A stretch of DNA of 64,000 bases from JAWXUK01 sp044432725 (lineage in GTDB: Bacteria > Bacillota > Clostridia > Oscillospirales > Oscillospiraceae): the NCBI GenBank assembly GCA_044432725.1, contig JAWXUL010000002.1, positions 1 through 64,000 of the forward strand. The letters run 5' to 3'. Under the pieces are notes generated by a model. The model was not told the origin of the DNA and ran no database searches. It worked only from the letters and a program-made list of their open reading frames with translations. The stretch's first letter is position 1. The number at the start of each line of letters is the position of its first letter. Positions 7,704-15,498 of this stretch are shown one piece after another. A program made the position numbers and the translations under genes.

Positions 7704-8951
7704 GTGAATTCTTCTGTGATGTACTGGTTGTGGCTTGCCACAAGAAAAGGAATGACCCCACAACTGGGGCGAGAACTTTTTCACGCTTATGAAGATTCCA
7801 TTGAAAAACTTTATCTTGCCCAAAAGCAAAGCCTTTCTTCCTTTGGTCTGAAGCCAGAAATTGTAAAGGCACTAGAGAACAAATCACTGGACATCCCTCA
7901 GAAACTTTTAGAGGACTGTAACAAATACCATCAAAGTATCATCACCTATCAAGATGCTATCTATCCTCAAAAATTAAAAGAGCTGATCAATCCTCCTTTG
8001 CTCTTATATGCCAAAGGGAATTTGCCCCTGATTGATGAAACCTTGTCTCTTTGCATGGTTGGGGCAAGAGAAGCTTCTCCCTATGGTGTTTACGAGGCAA
8101 CAGAAATTGCTCTGACCCTTGCTTCTGCTGGGGTGCTTTTGGTGACAGGTATGGCACAGGGGATTGACACAGCTGTGGTGCAAGGGGCTTTGAAATCTGG
8201 GAAACCACTGGTTTCTGTGGTAGCTGGAGGCATGGACAAAATCTATCCCAAGCAAAACAAATTTCTCTATGAAGATGTGGCTTCTATTGGTGTTCTACTC
8301 AGCGAATATCCTCCAGAATCAGAACATCATAAAACTCACTTTCGCCCTAGAAATCGCATTTTATGTGGACTTTCTGATGGTGTGATGATTGTAGAATGTC
8401 TGCGACGTGGTGGTACCATGATGACAGCACAGATAGCCGAAGAACAGCAACGTGATCTTTTTGCTCTTCCGGCTTCTATCCGCTCTCCTTTGTCAGAGGG
8501 TCCCCATCAGTTGATTAAAAATAATCAAGCACAACTTGTGACCTGTGGGGAAGATATTCTTCATTTTTATCAAAATCGTTATCCTCTACTGAGGCAACCA
8601 CTTTCTAAGGACAAACGCTTGCAACGAGTCAAAGACGCAAATGGGCATAGCACAATGACGGAAAAGAAGAAATCTCCTGTCCAAACTCCCAAGGAAAAGG
8701 AAATACGCACTGTTGAATCAGAGAATATTATTCCAGTTAGTAAACAGAAATCTCTCTTTACAGATGACCAAATCACCTTGCTTCACACCCTTGGGGAAGA
8801 AGAAATGGCAATGGATATTTTGGTAGAAAAAAGTCAAATTCCAGCCAAACGCACCTTGTCAGCCATGACTTTATTAGAAATGGGAGGACAGGTAAAAGAG
8901 GTTTCCTCTGGTCGTTTTCAATCCATGGTGCGATTGAAAAAAAGCCAATAA
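7704..8951 (+). CDS. dprA: DNA-processing protein DprA
   Basis: A 415-residue DprA/Smf protein that binds incoming single-stranded DNA and loads RecA during natural transformation. An N-terminal helical (SAM-like) region is followed by the Rossmann-type DprA core (about 110-300) with MVGAREASPYG, SAGVLLVTGMAQGID and RPRNRILCGLSDG. A charged linker (about 310-350, KKKSPVQTPKEKEIR) leads to a C-terminal winged helix (about 352-412). It starts at GTG after AAAGGATG. It is followed by topA, the usual dprA-topA-trmFO order of Firmicutes. Confidence 0.95.
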   Translation: MNSSVMYWLWLATRKGMTPQLGRELFHAYEDSIEKLYLAQKQSLSSFGLKPEIVKALENKSLDIPQKLLEDCNKYHQSIITYQDAIYPQKLKELINPPLLLYAKGNLPLIDETLSLCMVGAREASPYGVYEATEIALTLASAGVLLVTGMAQGIDTAVVQGALKSGKPLVSVVAGGMDKIYPKQNKFLYEDVASIGVLLSEYPPESEHHKTHFRPRNRILCGLSDGVMIVECLRRGGTMMTAQIAEEQQRDLFALPASIRSPLSEGPHQLIKNNQAQLVTCGEDILHFYQNRYPLLRQPLSKDKRLQRVKDANGHSTMTEKKKSPVQTPKEKEIRTVESENIIPVSKQKSLFTDDQITLLHTLGEEEMAMDILVEKSQIPAKRTLSAMTLLEMGGQVKEVSSGRFQSMVRLKKSQ

Positions 8952-9042
8952 GCTAGAATGAACAAACATATTAGAAAAAGAAATGATAATATTTTCCCTA
9001 AGGGGCAGATTTTCATAACTAATTTTCAGGAGGTACGCCAAG

Positions 9043-11436
9043 ATGGCAAAAAAGGAAAAGAGCAATTTGGTGATTGTGGAATCACCTGCCAAGGCAAAGA
9101 CCATTGAAAAATATCTTGGCCCTGGTTTTGTGGTGAAAGCGTCCATGGGTCACGTGAGAGATTTGCCCAAAAGCAAGATCGGTGTCACTTTGGACGACCA
9201 AAGTTTTACGCCCAATTATCAGCCCATCAAGGGGAAAGAAGAAACCATCAAAGATCTGAAAAAAGCTGCCAAAAACAGTGAAAAGATTTATCTGGCAACT
9301 GACCCGGATCGTGAAGGTGAAGCCATTTCTTGGCACTTAAAAGAAATGCTAGAGTTTCCAGAAGATCGCACTTTTCGGGTAACATTTAATGAAATCACGA
9401 AAAAAGCTGTGAACTATGCCATCGAAAACCCAAGAATCGTGGATCAAAATCTGGTGGATGCCCAGCAAGCAAGACGGATTTTGGATCGGATTGTGGGCTA
9501 TCAACTCTCTCCCTTGTTGTGGAAAAAAATACGTCGTGGTCTTTCTGCTGGTCGGGTGCAGTCTGTTGCCACCCGTTTGGTCTGTGAAAAAGAGGAAGAT
9601 ATCCGAAACTTTGTCCCAAAAGAATATTGGAGTATTGAAGTGAATCTGGATCGAATTGCTCCCAATATTGGTGGGTTTACGGCTCAATTTCATGGGATTG
9701 ATAAAAAAATGGAACTGAACTCGGAAGAGGAAACTCTTGCTGTTCTTGCCAAAGCAAAAGCTGATCAATTTGTGGTGAGTAAGGTGAAAAAGACAGAAAA
9801 ACGTCGTTCTCCAGCCCCTCCTTTCACCACCTCTACTCTACAACAAGATGCCAGTCGTAAATTTTCTATGTCTCCTTCTCGTACTATGTCTGTGGCGCAA
9901 CGGCTTTATGAAGCTGGGCTGATCACATATATGCGGACAGACTCCCTTCGTCTTTCTGACGAAGCTGTGGCAGATGCTCGCCAGTTTATCACTGGGAGAT
10001 ATGGGAAGGACTATATTCCAGATCAACCACTAGAGTACAAAACCAAATCAGGGGCTCAGGACGCCCATGAAGCCATCAGACCATCTGAAGCTTCTATGAC
10101 ACCAGAAGACGTGCGTCAAAAATTAAAAGACGAGGGTGTGGCAGCCAAAGATATCCCTGACCAATTCAAACTATACCGACTGATTTGGAGTCGTTTTCTG
10201 GCTTGTCAAATGACACAGGCTGTTTATGACGCTGTTTCCATTGATTCTGTGGCGGGTGGCTATATTTTCCGTGCTTCTCACACTGCCTTGAAATTCTCTG
10301 GCTTTACTGCTGTTTACGAAGAGAGCAAGGACAATGAAGAACCAAGCAAAAAGGAGACCCCTCTCCCAAATCTTGCCCAAGGAGAAGTTCTTTCTCTGCG
10401 AGACAGCAAGGAAGTGCAACATTTTACCCAACCTCCTGCTCGCTATAGCGAAGCCACTTTGATTCGTGCTTTGGAAGAAAAGGGCATCGGCAGACCTTCT
10501 ACCTATGCCCCTACCATTTCTACTATCTTAGGTAGAGAATATGTGGTGAAAGAAGGAAAAGCCTTGAAAACCACTGCCTTAGGGGAAGTGGTCAATGGTC
10601 TGATGACAGATAAGTTCCAAGATGTGGTGGACCCTACTTTTACAGCACAAATGGAAGAAAAACTGGACAAAGTAGAAGATGGACAAGCTGATTGGAAAGC
10701 TGTCTTACAGGATTTTTACAGTGCCTTTTCCTCTAACTTAGAAAAAGTGGAGACAGAGATGGACGGGGAGCGTATCAAGATTCCTGAAGAAGTCACCGAA
10801 GAAATTTGTGATGATTGTGGGAAAAACTTGGTGATCAAATCAGGGCGATTTGGCAGATTTCTTGCCTGTCCTGGCTGGCCTGATTGCTCCTTCACCAAAC
10901 TTTTGGTGGTGGAAATGCCTGGGAAATGCCCTCTATGCCAAGGACGTATTTTAAAGAAAACCTCTCGCCGTGGTTATACCTATTACGGATGCGAGAAAAA
11001 TTCTGAAAAAGATGAAAAACTCCACTGTGATTTCATGACTTGGGATGTGCCTGTGAAAGATAATTGCCCAGTCTGTGACCAAACACTCTTTAAAAAATCT
11101 GGACGTGGTGCCAAGAAGCCATTCTGTATCAACGAAGCTTGCGAGAACTTTTTACCAGAGGAAAAGCGTGGTGGTTATCGCAAGAAAACCACAGAAGCAA
11201 AAGAAGGAGAAGAGACTCTTTCTATTGCAGATGGTGCCGAGCCTCCTGTGGAAGAACCCAAGAAAAAAACAGTGGCTGCCAAAAAGACAAAAACAGCCAG
11301 TAAATCCACTGCCAAGAAGGGTAAAACAGAAGAAAAAGCTGTAAAAAAGCCAAGTGCTAAGAAGGATAAAGCAGAAGAAAAAACTACGAAAAAGCCAACA
11401 GCCAAGAAAACAACAAAAAAGAAAAATGAAGAATAA
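9043..11436 (+). CDS. topA: DNA topoisomerase I (type IA)
   Basis: A 797-residue type IA topoisomerase that relaxes negative supercoils. The TOPRIM domain has VIVESPAKAKTIEKYLG (Glu13) and DPDREGEA (87-93). The catalytic tyrosine is Tyr296 in GLITYMRTDS. Three C-terminal zinc-ribbon modules follow (CDDCGK...CPGWPDC, CPLCQG...C, CPVCDQ...C). Beyond about residue 715 comes a low-complexity tail built from Lys/Ala/Thr/Glu repeats (KKPSAKKDKAEEK, KKPTAKKTTKKK), likely a nonspecific DNA-binding tail. AGGAGG precedes the ATG. Confidence 0.97.
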   Translation: MAKKEKSNLVIVESPAKAKTIEKYLGPGFVVKASMGHVRDLPKSKIGVTLDDQSFTPNYQPIKGKEETIKDLKKAAKNSEKIYLATDPDREGEAISWHLKEMLEFPEDRTFRVTFNEITKKAVNYAIENPRIVDQNLVDAQQARRILDRIVGYQLSPLLWKKIRRGLSAGRVQSVATRLVCEKEEDIRNFVPKEYWSIEVNLDRIAPNIGGFTAQFHGIDKKMELNSEEETLAVLAKAKADQFVVSKVKKTEKRRSPAPPFTTSTLQQDASRKFSMSPSRTMSVAQRLYEAGLITYMRTDSLRLSDEAVADARQFITGRYGKDYIPDQPLEYKTKSGAQDAHEAIRPSEASMTPEDVRQKLKDEGVAAKDIPDQFKLYRLIWSRFLACQMTQAVYDAVSIDSVAGGYIFRASHTALKFSGFTAVYEESKDNEEPSKKETPLPNLAQGEVLSLRDSKEVQHFTQPPARYSEATLIRALEEKGIGRPSTYAPTISTILGREYVVKEGKALKTTALGEVVNGLMTDKFQDVVDPTFTAQMEEKLDKVEDGQADWKAVLQDFYSAFSSNLEKVETEMDGERIKIPEEVTEEICDDCGKNLVIKSGRFGRFLACPGWPDCSFTKLLVVEMPGKCPLCQGRILKKTSRRGYTYYGCEKNSEKDEKLHCDFMTWDVPVKDNCPVCDQTLFKKSGRGAKKPFCINEACENFLPEEKRGGYRKKTTEAKEGEETLSIADGAEPPVEEPKKKTVAAKKTKTASKSTAKKGKTEEKAVKKPSAKKDKAEEKTTKKPTAKKTTKKKNEE

Positions 11437-11620
11437 ACTTCCTGATTCCCGTCCTACACAACTGGAAATGAGGATGCTCCCCCTCCATCACGGCAAATTG
11501 CTGTGAAAATTGCTGAAATTGAGGTGGAAATGAATGAAAAAAGAACTGACGCTAGATGGGCAATCCCCTTATTTCTGGTTGATGGAATACTCCTATAACG
11601 CAGAAAAGAGGAACAAACGT

Positions 11621-13045
11621 ATGGATAAAAATATAGTCAATGTGATTGGTGCTGGGCTTGCTGGCTGTGAATGTGCATGGCAACTAGCCGAGGCTGGGAT
11701 TTGTGTTCATCTCTATGAAATGAAGCCAAAGGAAAAATCCCCTGCTCACCACAGCAATCTCTTTGGGGAGCTTGTTTGCTCTAATTCCCTTCGTGCCAAT
11801 AATGTGGAAAACGCAGTGGGACTTTTAAAAGAAGAGCTACGCTTGGGGAACTCTTTGATTATCTCTTCTGCGGACCAAAACGCTGTCCCTGCTGGGGGGG
11901 CTTTGGCTGTGGATCGAGAAAAATTCTCTGCTACCATCACAGAAAAAATTAAAAACCATCCTATGATTAAAGTGATTTCTGAAAAAGTGGAAAATATTCC
12001 CCAAGGGGGTATTTATACAGTCATCGCCACTGGCCCTCTCACTGAGGGTCGATTGGCACAAGAGATCGCCATGCTGTGCTATTCTCTCATTGATCGGAAA
12101 GGGCTTTTGGACCATGAAGGAAAATTACCCCTTCATTTTTACGATGCCGCTGCCCCCATTGTTTCTTTCGAGAGCATTGACATGGACCACGCTTTTTTTG
12201 CTTCACGCTATGACAAGGGAACCCCTGATTACATCAACTGCCCCATGTCCAAAGAAGAATATCACAATTTTTGGCAAGCATTGACTACAGCAGAAGAAGC
12301 TCCTGTTCACGGATTTGAAGACAGCAAGGTCTTCGAGGGTTGTAAGCCTGTGGAAGTGGAGGGGAGACGTGGGGAGGAAACCCTACTTTACGGCTGCCTG
12401 AAACCAGTGGGACTTCCTGACCCCAAAACGGGGAAAGAAGCCTATGCTGTCCTTCAGCTGAGAAAAGACAACCAAGAAGGAACCATGTACAATTTGGTTG
12501 GCTTTCAAACCCATTTAAAATTTCCAGAACAACAACGGGTGTTCTCTATGATTCCCGCTTTGAAAAATGCAGAATTTTTACGCTATGGGGTGATGCATCG
12601 GAATACTTTCATCAATTCTCCCCAAGTGTTGAATCGTTATGGACAAATCAGCGTGAAAGACCCCACAGAGTGGGACCATGATCATCTCTTTTTTGCTGGG
12701 CAAATCACAGGAGTGGAAGGCTATGTGGAATCCACTGCTTCTGGATGGTTGGTGGGACGTCAACTGGCTTGGCATATGCAAGGGAAAAAGGGAGTGGTTT
12801 TTCCTAAAGATACGGCTGTTGGTGCGTTGCAAGCTTATATCTGTGACAGACTCACAGAAAATTTTCAGCCCATGAAGATGAATTTTGGTTTGATGACACC
12901 TTTGGAATTTCGAGTGAAGAGAACGCCAGAGGAAAAGAAGCTGATGACTGCAAAGCAAGCGAAAAATACGCTCATCGCCCAAAGAGCATTAGAAACTTTC
13001 CAATCCATACTAGATAGAAAAGAATCGGAGGAAGCAGAAAGATGA
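11621..13045 (+). CDS. trmFO: Methylenetetrahydrofolate-tRNA-(uracil-54-C5)-methyltransferase TrmFO
   Basis: About 474 residues from this start. TrmFO is a flavoprotein making m5U54 (T54) in tRNA with methylenetetrahydrofolate as carbon donor. The FAD dinucleotide motif VIGAGLAGCECAWQLAEAG begins at residue 7, with NSLRANNVENAVGLLKEEL, SVPAGGALAVDR-like AVPAGGALAVDREKF and FAGQITGVEGYVESTASG as further signatures. A segment near residues 150-165 (QEIAMLCYSLIDRKGLL) sits where shorter homologues have a tight connection. The frame is also open from an ATG at 11534 with a well-spaced GAGGTGG, which would add 29 residues; 11621 (AAGAGGAA upstream) matches the family N-terminus. ATGA overlap with plsX. 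Confidence 0.93.
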   Translation: MDKNIVNVIGAGLAGCECAWQLAEAGICVHLYEMKPKEKSPAHHSNLFGELVCSNSLRANNVENAVGLLKEELRLGNSLIISSADQNAVPAGGALAVDREKFSATITEKIKNHPMIKVISEKVENIPQGGIYTVIATGPLTEGRLAQEIAMLCYSLIDRKGLLDHEGKLPLHFYDAAAPIVSFESIDMDHAFFASRYDKGTPDYINCPMSKEEYHNFWQALTTAEEAPVHGFEDSKVFEGCKPVEVEGRRGEETLLYGCLKPVGLPDPKTGKEAYAVLQLRKDNQEGTMYNLVGFQTHLKFPEQQRVFSMIPALKNAEFLRYGVMHRNTFINSPQVLNRYGQISVKDPTEWDHDHLFFAGQITGVEGYVESTASGWLVGRQLAWHMQGKKGVVFPKDTAVGALQAYICDRLTENFQPMKMNFGLMTPLEFRVKRTPEEKKLMTAKQAKNTLIAQRALETFQSILDRKESEEAER

Positions 13046-14043
13046 AAATCATTGTAGACGCCATGGGGGGAGACAATGCCCCAACAGCAGCTGTCCTAGG
13101 AGCCATTGAAGGAAGCAAGAATCTGAATGTAGATGTTGCTCTGGTGGGACAAGGGGAAACCATCTTAAAAGTGTTACAGGACAACGGCATAGCTGAGCTA
13201 CCCAAAGGGGTAGAAATTGTCCATGCCTCTGAGGTGGTGGAAATGTGCGATGACCCCACCACTGTGATGAAAGAAAAGAAAGATGCATCTATGTTCGTGG
13301 GTCTTCGTCTTTTGAAAGAAGGAGGGGGAGATGCTTTTGTTTCTGCTGGAAACACAGGTGCTCTTTTGGCTGGTGCCACTCTTTTGGTGAAACGGATTCC
13401 TGGGATACGACGTGCTGCTTTGGCGCCTGTTTTTCCTTCTGTGGACGGTCATACTCTTTTGGTGGATGCTGGGGCGAATGCTGTTTGCACCTCGGAATAT
13501 CTACTACAATTTGCTGAAATGGGCAGTGATTATGCCAAACAAATCCTAAAGCGTGACAATCCACGGATTGGGCTGCTGAACATCGGGACAGAGGAAACCA
13601 AAGGGACAGACCTTCAGCTGGAAACGTTTCCCCTTTTACAAGAGGCTCACAAGAAGGGTCGACTGAATTTTGTGGGGAATGTGGAAAGTCGTGATGGCAT
13701 GTTAGGGGTTGCTGATGTCTTGGTGGCTGATGGATGGACTGGTAATATCTTTTTAAAAACCATGGAAGGCGTGGGTATTTTTGTGGGGAAAGAACTGAAA
13801 AATATCATTTATGCTGATACAAAAAGTAAAATCGCTGGGGCTTTGTTGAAGAATAGTTTAGGGGATTTTAAAAAGAAACTAAGCTCGGAAGAAGTTGGTG
13901 GCACTGCTCTTTTGGGCGTCCAAAAGCCAGTGATCAAAGCCCACGGTTCCTCTTCTGCTTATGCTTTTTCCCATGCTGTGCGACAAGGAAAGCTTTTTGC
14001 CGAATCTGGATTGATTGATCTGTGGCAAAGTAAAAAGGACTGA
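13042..14043 (+). CDS. plsX: Phosphate acyltransferase PlsX
   Basis: A 333-residue enzyme that converts acyl-ACP to acyl-phosphate, the first committed donor for phosphatidic acid synthesis with PlsY. The family start IVDAMGGDNAP, the SAGNTGALLAGA segment and the C-terminal KAHGSSSAYAFSHAVRQ are all present. It begins inside the stop of trmFO (ATGA) with GGAGGAAG upstream, so it is translationally coupled. The fabD-fabG-acpP genes that often separate plsX from rnc in Bacilli are absent; rnc follows after four bases. Confidence 0.96.
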   Translation: MKIIVDAMGGDNAPTAAVLGAIEGSKNLNVDVALVGQGETILKVLQDNGIAELPKGVEIVHASEVVEMCDDPTTVMKEKKDASMFVGLRLLKEGGGDAFVSAGNTGALLAGATLLVKRIPGIRRAALAPVFPSVDGHTLLVDAGANAVCTSEYLLQFAEMGSDYAKQILKRDNPRIGLLNIGTEETKGTDLQLETFPLLQEAHKKGRLNFVGNVESRDGMLGVADVLVADGWTGNIFLKTMEGVGIFVGKELKNIIYADTKSKIAGALLKNSLGDFKKKLSSEEVGGTALLGVQKPVIKAHGSSSAYAFSHAVRQGKLFAESGLIDLWQSKKD

Positions 14044-14047
14044 CAAT

Positions 14048-14707
14048 ATGAGTGATTTAGAAGAAAAACTAGGCTATACCTTTGAGCAAAAAGGATTACT
14101 GCGAACTGCTCTTACCCACAGTTCCTATGCCAATGAACGGCATCGCCAAAGCTATGAGCGACTGGAATTTTTAGGGGATTCTATCCTTGGGATGATGGTG
14201 GCAGAGTATTTATATACAAAATACCCCAATCTCAGCGAAGGTGAATTAACCCGAAAAAGAGCTTCTTTGGTTTGCGAAGAAGCTTTGGTAGAGGTGTCCA
14301 AAGGACTGGGCTTAGAAAGAGAAATTCTTCTTGGCAGAGGAGAGCAAAATCTTCCAAAACCTTCTATTCTGGCTGATGTGGTAGAAGCAATATTGGCTGC
14401 TATTTACACCGATGGTGGTGTGGTTCCAGCAAAAAAAATGGTGGAAACCTTGATTTTAAGTCAAGAAGGGAAACGTATCTCTGGTATTACGGACTATAAA
14501 TCAGCTTTGCAAGAACGTCTGCAACAAAAAGGCAGTCAGCAAATTCTCTATACCACCATTGAAGAAACTGGTCCTGACCATATGAAAGAGTTTTTTGTGG
14601 AAGTGTGTGTGAATGGAACCCCTTCTGGTAGAGGGAAAGGGAAAACAAAAAAAGAATCAGAACAACAAGCAGCAAAGGTCGCTTTGAGCAAACTAGATAA
14701 ATCATAG
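14048..14707 (+). CDS. rnc: Ribonuclease III
   Basis: A 219-residue double-strand-specific RNase that matures rRNA and processes mRNA hairpins. The N-terminal RNase III domain has the signature ERLEFLGDSILGMMVAEYL and the distal acidic site ADVVEAILAAIYTDGG; the C-terminal dsRNA-binding domain (about 150-217) has the usual GKGKTKKESEQQAAKVAL. The start is the ATG at 14048 after AAAAAGGAC; the frame opens slightly earlier within plsX. Last gene of the run; a bidirectional terminator follows. The structured pnp leader at 44562 is a plausible local substrate. Confidence 0.96.
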   Translation: MSDLEEKLGYTFEQKGLLRTALTHSSYANERHRQSYERLEFLGDSILGMMVAEYLYTKYPNLSEGELTRKRASLVCEEALVEVSKGLGLEREILLGRGEQNLPKPSILADVVEAILAAIYTDGGVVPAKKMVETLILSQEGKRISGITDYKSALQERLQQKGSQQILYTTIEETGPDHMKEFFVEVCVNGTPSGRGKGKTKKESEQQAAKVALSKLDKS

Positions 14708-14708
14708 A

Positions 14709-14747
14709 AAAATAGAGTAAAATCAGAAGATTTTACTCTATTTTTTT
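14709..14747. terminator. Bidirectional terminator between rnc and the TSUP genes
   Basis: AATAGAGTAAAATC pairs perfectly with GATTTTACTCTATT around a four-base AGAA loop, flanked by A's on the left and T's on the right. The TAG stop of the minus-strand TSUP gene (14738-14740) lies inside the right arm, so the coding end and the terminator are overlaid. Confidence 0.9.
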
Positions 14748-15112
14748 GTTTTAGTCAGAAGTCCCTCTACACCCACCAAAAGTAAGAGAAGTCCTAAGAT
14801 TTTTCTTAAAATCATCGTATTCACTCTGTTAGCAAGATATGCCCCCAGACACACCATGAGGAGACCACCCATAATACAGGATAGGACTGCTTTTTTCTCT
14901 ATAAAACCGCCTTTGATATGCTTTGGTAAGGCGAAAAAGCCAGCCGGAAGGAAGAAGAGCAAGTTGATCCCCTGTGCCAAGTTTTGCTCTATTTTCAACA
15001 CCTCTACCAGATAAATCAAAAGAAGAGTTCCTCCCCCCAGTCCACAGGCTGAAAGGGTCCCCGTGACTATGCCAACAAGAAATGCAGAGAAAGAACTTAT
15101 GATAGCAAACAC
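14738..15112 (-). CDS. TSUP (TauE/SafE) transporter, second half-size subunit
   Basis: About 124 hydrophobic residues forming roughly four membrane helices, one half of the TauE/SafE (TSUP, DUF81) fold; LVGIVTGTLSACGLGGGTLL carries the family's Gly-rich first loop. Full TSUP proteins, which export sulfite, sulfoacetate or related anions, hold two such halves in one chain of about 250 residues. The open frame reaches back to 15160, but residues before the GTG at 15112 are polar and overlap the upstream gene; GTG with GGAATGAG is the best start and gives a short overlap with the preceding subunit. Substrate unknown. Confidence 0.75.
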   Translation of the reverse strand: MFAIISSFSAFLVGIVTGTLSACGLGGGTLLLIYLVEVLKIEQNLAQGINLLFFLPAGFFALPKHIKGGFIEKKAVLSCIMGGLLMVCLGAYLANRVNTMILRKILGLLLLLVGVEGLLTKTKK

Positions 15113-15435
15113 CTCATTCCAGCCACAATCATCAGGAGGGAAAAGCCTTTTTTCAGCCATTCGCTTTTCATAGTTGGGAAAATTTTTCCTGCGATGATTC
15201 CTCCCACTGCCCCACCTAGGACATAAGGGAATGCCTGTGCCAGATCTATATTACCTTGGACAAAATAAATCACCACAGAAAGACAAGAGAAAGAGAGTAA
15301 GACAGCAAGGGAACTTGCCAAAGCTTTTTCAGTTGGCATTTTATTCATGAAAAAGGGAGCAAGAAGAGCGCCTCCCCCTCCCCCTAGCAAGCCATTGACA
15401 AAGCCTACCACTGCACCTATGAAATGATATTGCAT
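15097..15435 (-). CDS. TSUP (TauE/SafE) transporter, first half-size subunit
   Basis: A 112-residue membrane protein with the typical TSUP opening GAVVGFVNGLLGGGGGALLAPFF and about four helices. It pairs with the overlapping downstream half-size gene, so the two probably assemble into one transporter. The start is ATG 15435, eight T's after GAGGTG; the ATG at 15459 lies upstream of that ribosome-binding site and is not used. The ribosome-binding site is the 3' arm of the terminator hairpin at 15436-15484, so expression may depend on that structure. Confidence 0.8.
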   Translation of the reverse strand: MQYHFIGAVVGFVNGLLGGGGGALLAPFFMNKMPTEKALASSLAVLLSFSCLSVVIYFVQGNIDLAQAFPYVLGGAVGGIIAGKIFPTMKSEWLKKGFSLLMIVAGMRCLLS

Positions 15436-15484
15436 AAAAAAAACACCTCTTTCCTCCATATTATGTGAGGTTGAGGTGCTTTTT
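15436..15484 (-). terminator. Intrinsic terminator overlapping the TSUP ribosome-binding site
   Basis: Read on the minus strand: CACCTC, a second CCTC, a loop, GAGG, then GAGGTG followed by eight T's and immediately the ATG of the first TSUP gene. The outer (CACCTC/GAGGTG) and inner (CCTC/GAGG) stems form a terminator for the ABC permease operon while hiding the Shine-Dalgarno of the next gene. Confidence 0.7.
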
Positions 15485-15498
15485 ATCCCTGTAGAGCT

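Noticed and set aside
15097..15160. Frameshift splitting a single TSUP gene
   Set aside because: Each half has a plausible start and complete four-helix unit, and two-gene TSUP pairs are known in Firmicutes; a sequencing error cannot be fully excluded.
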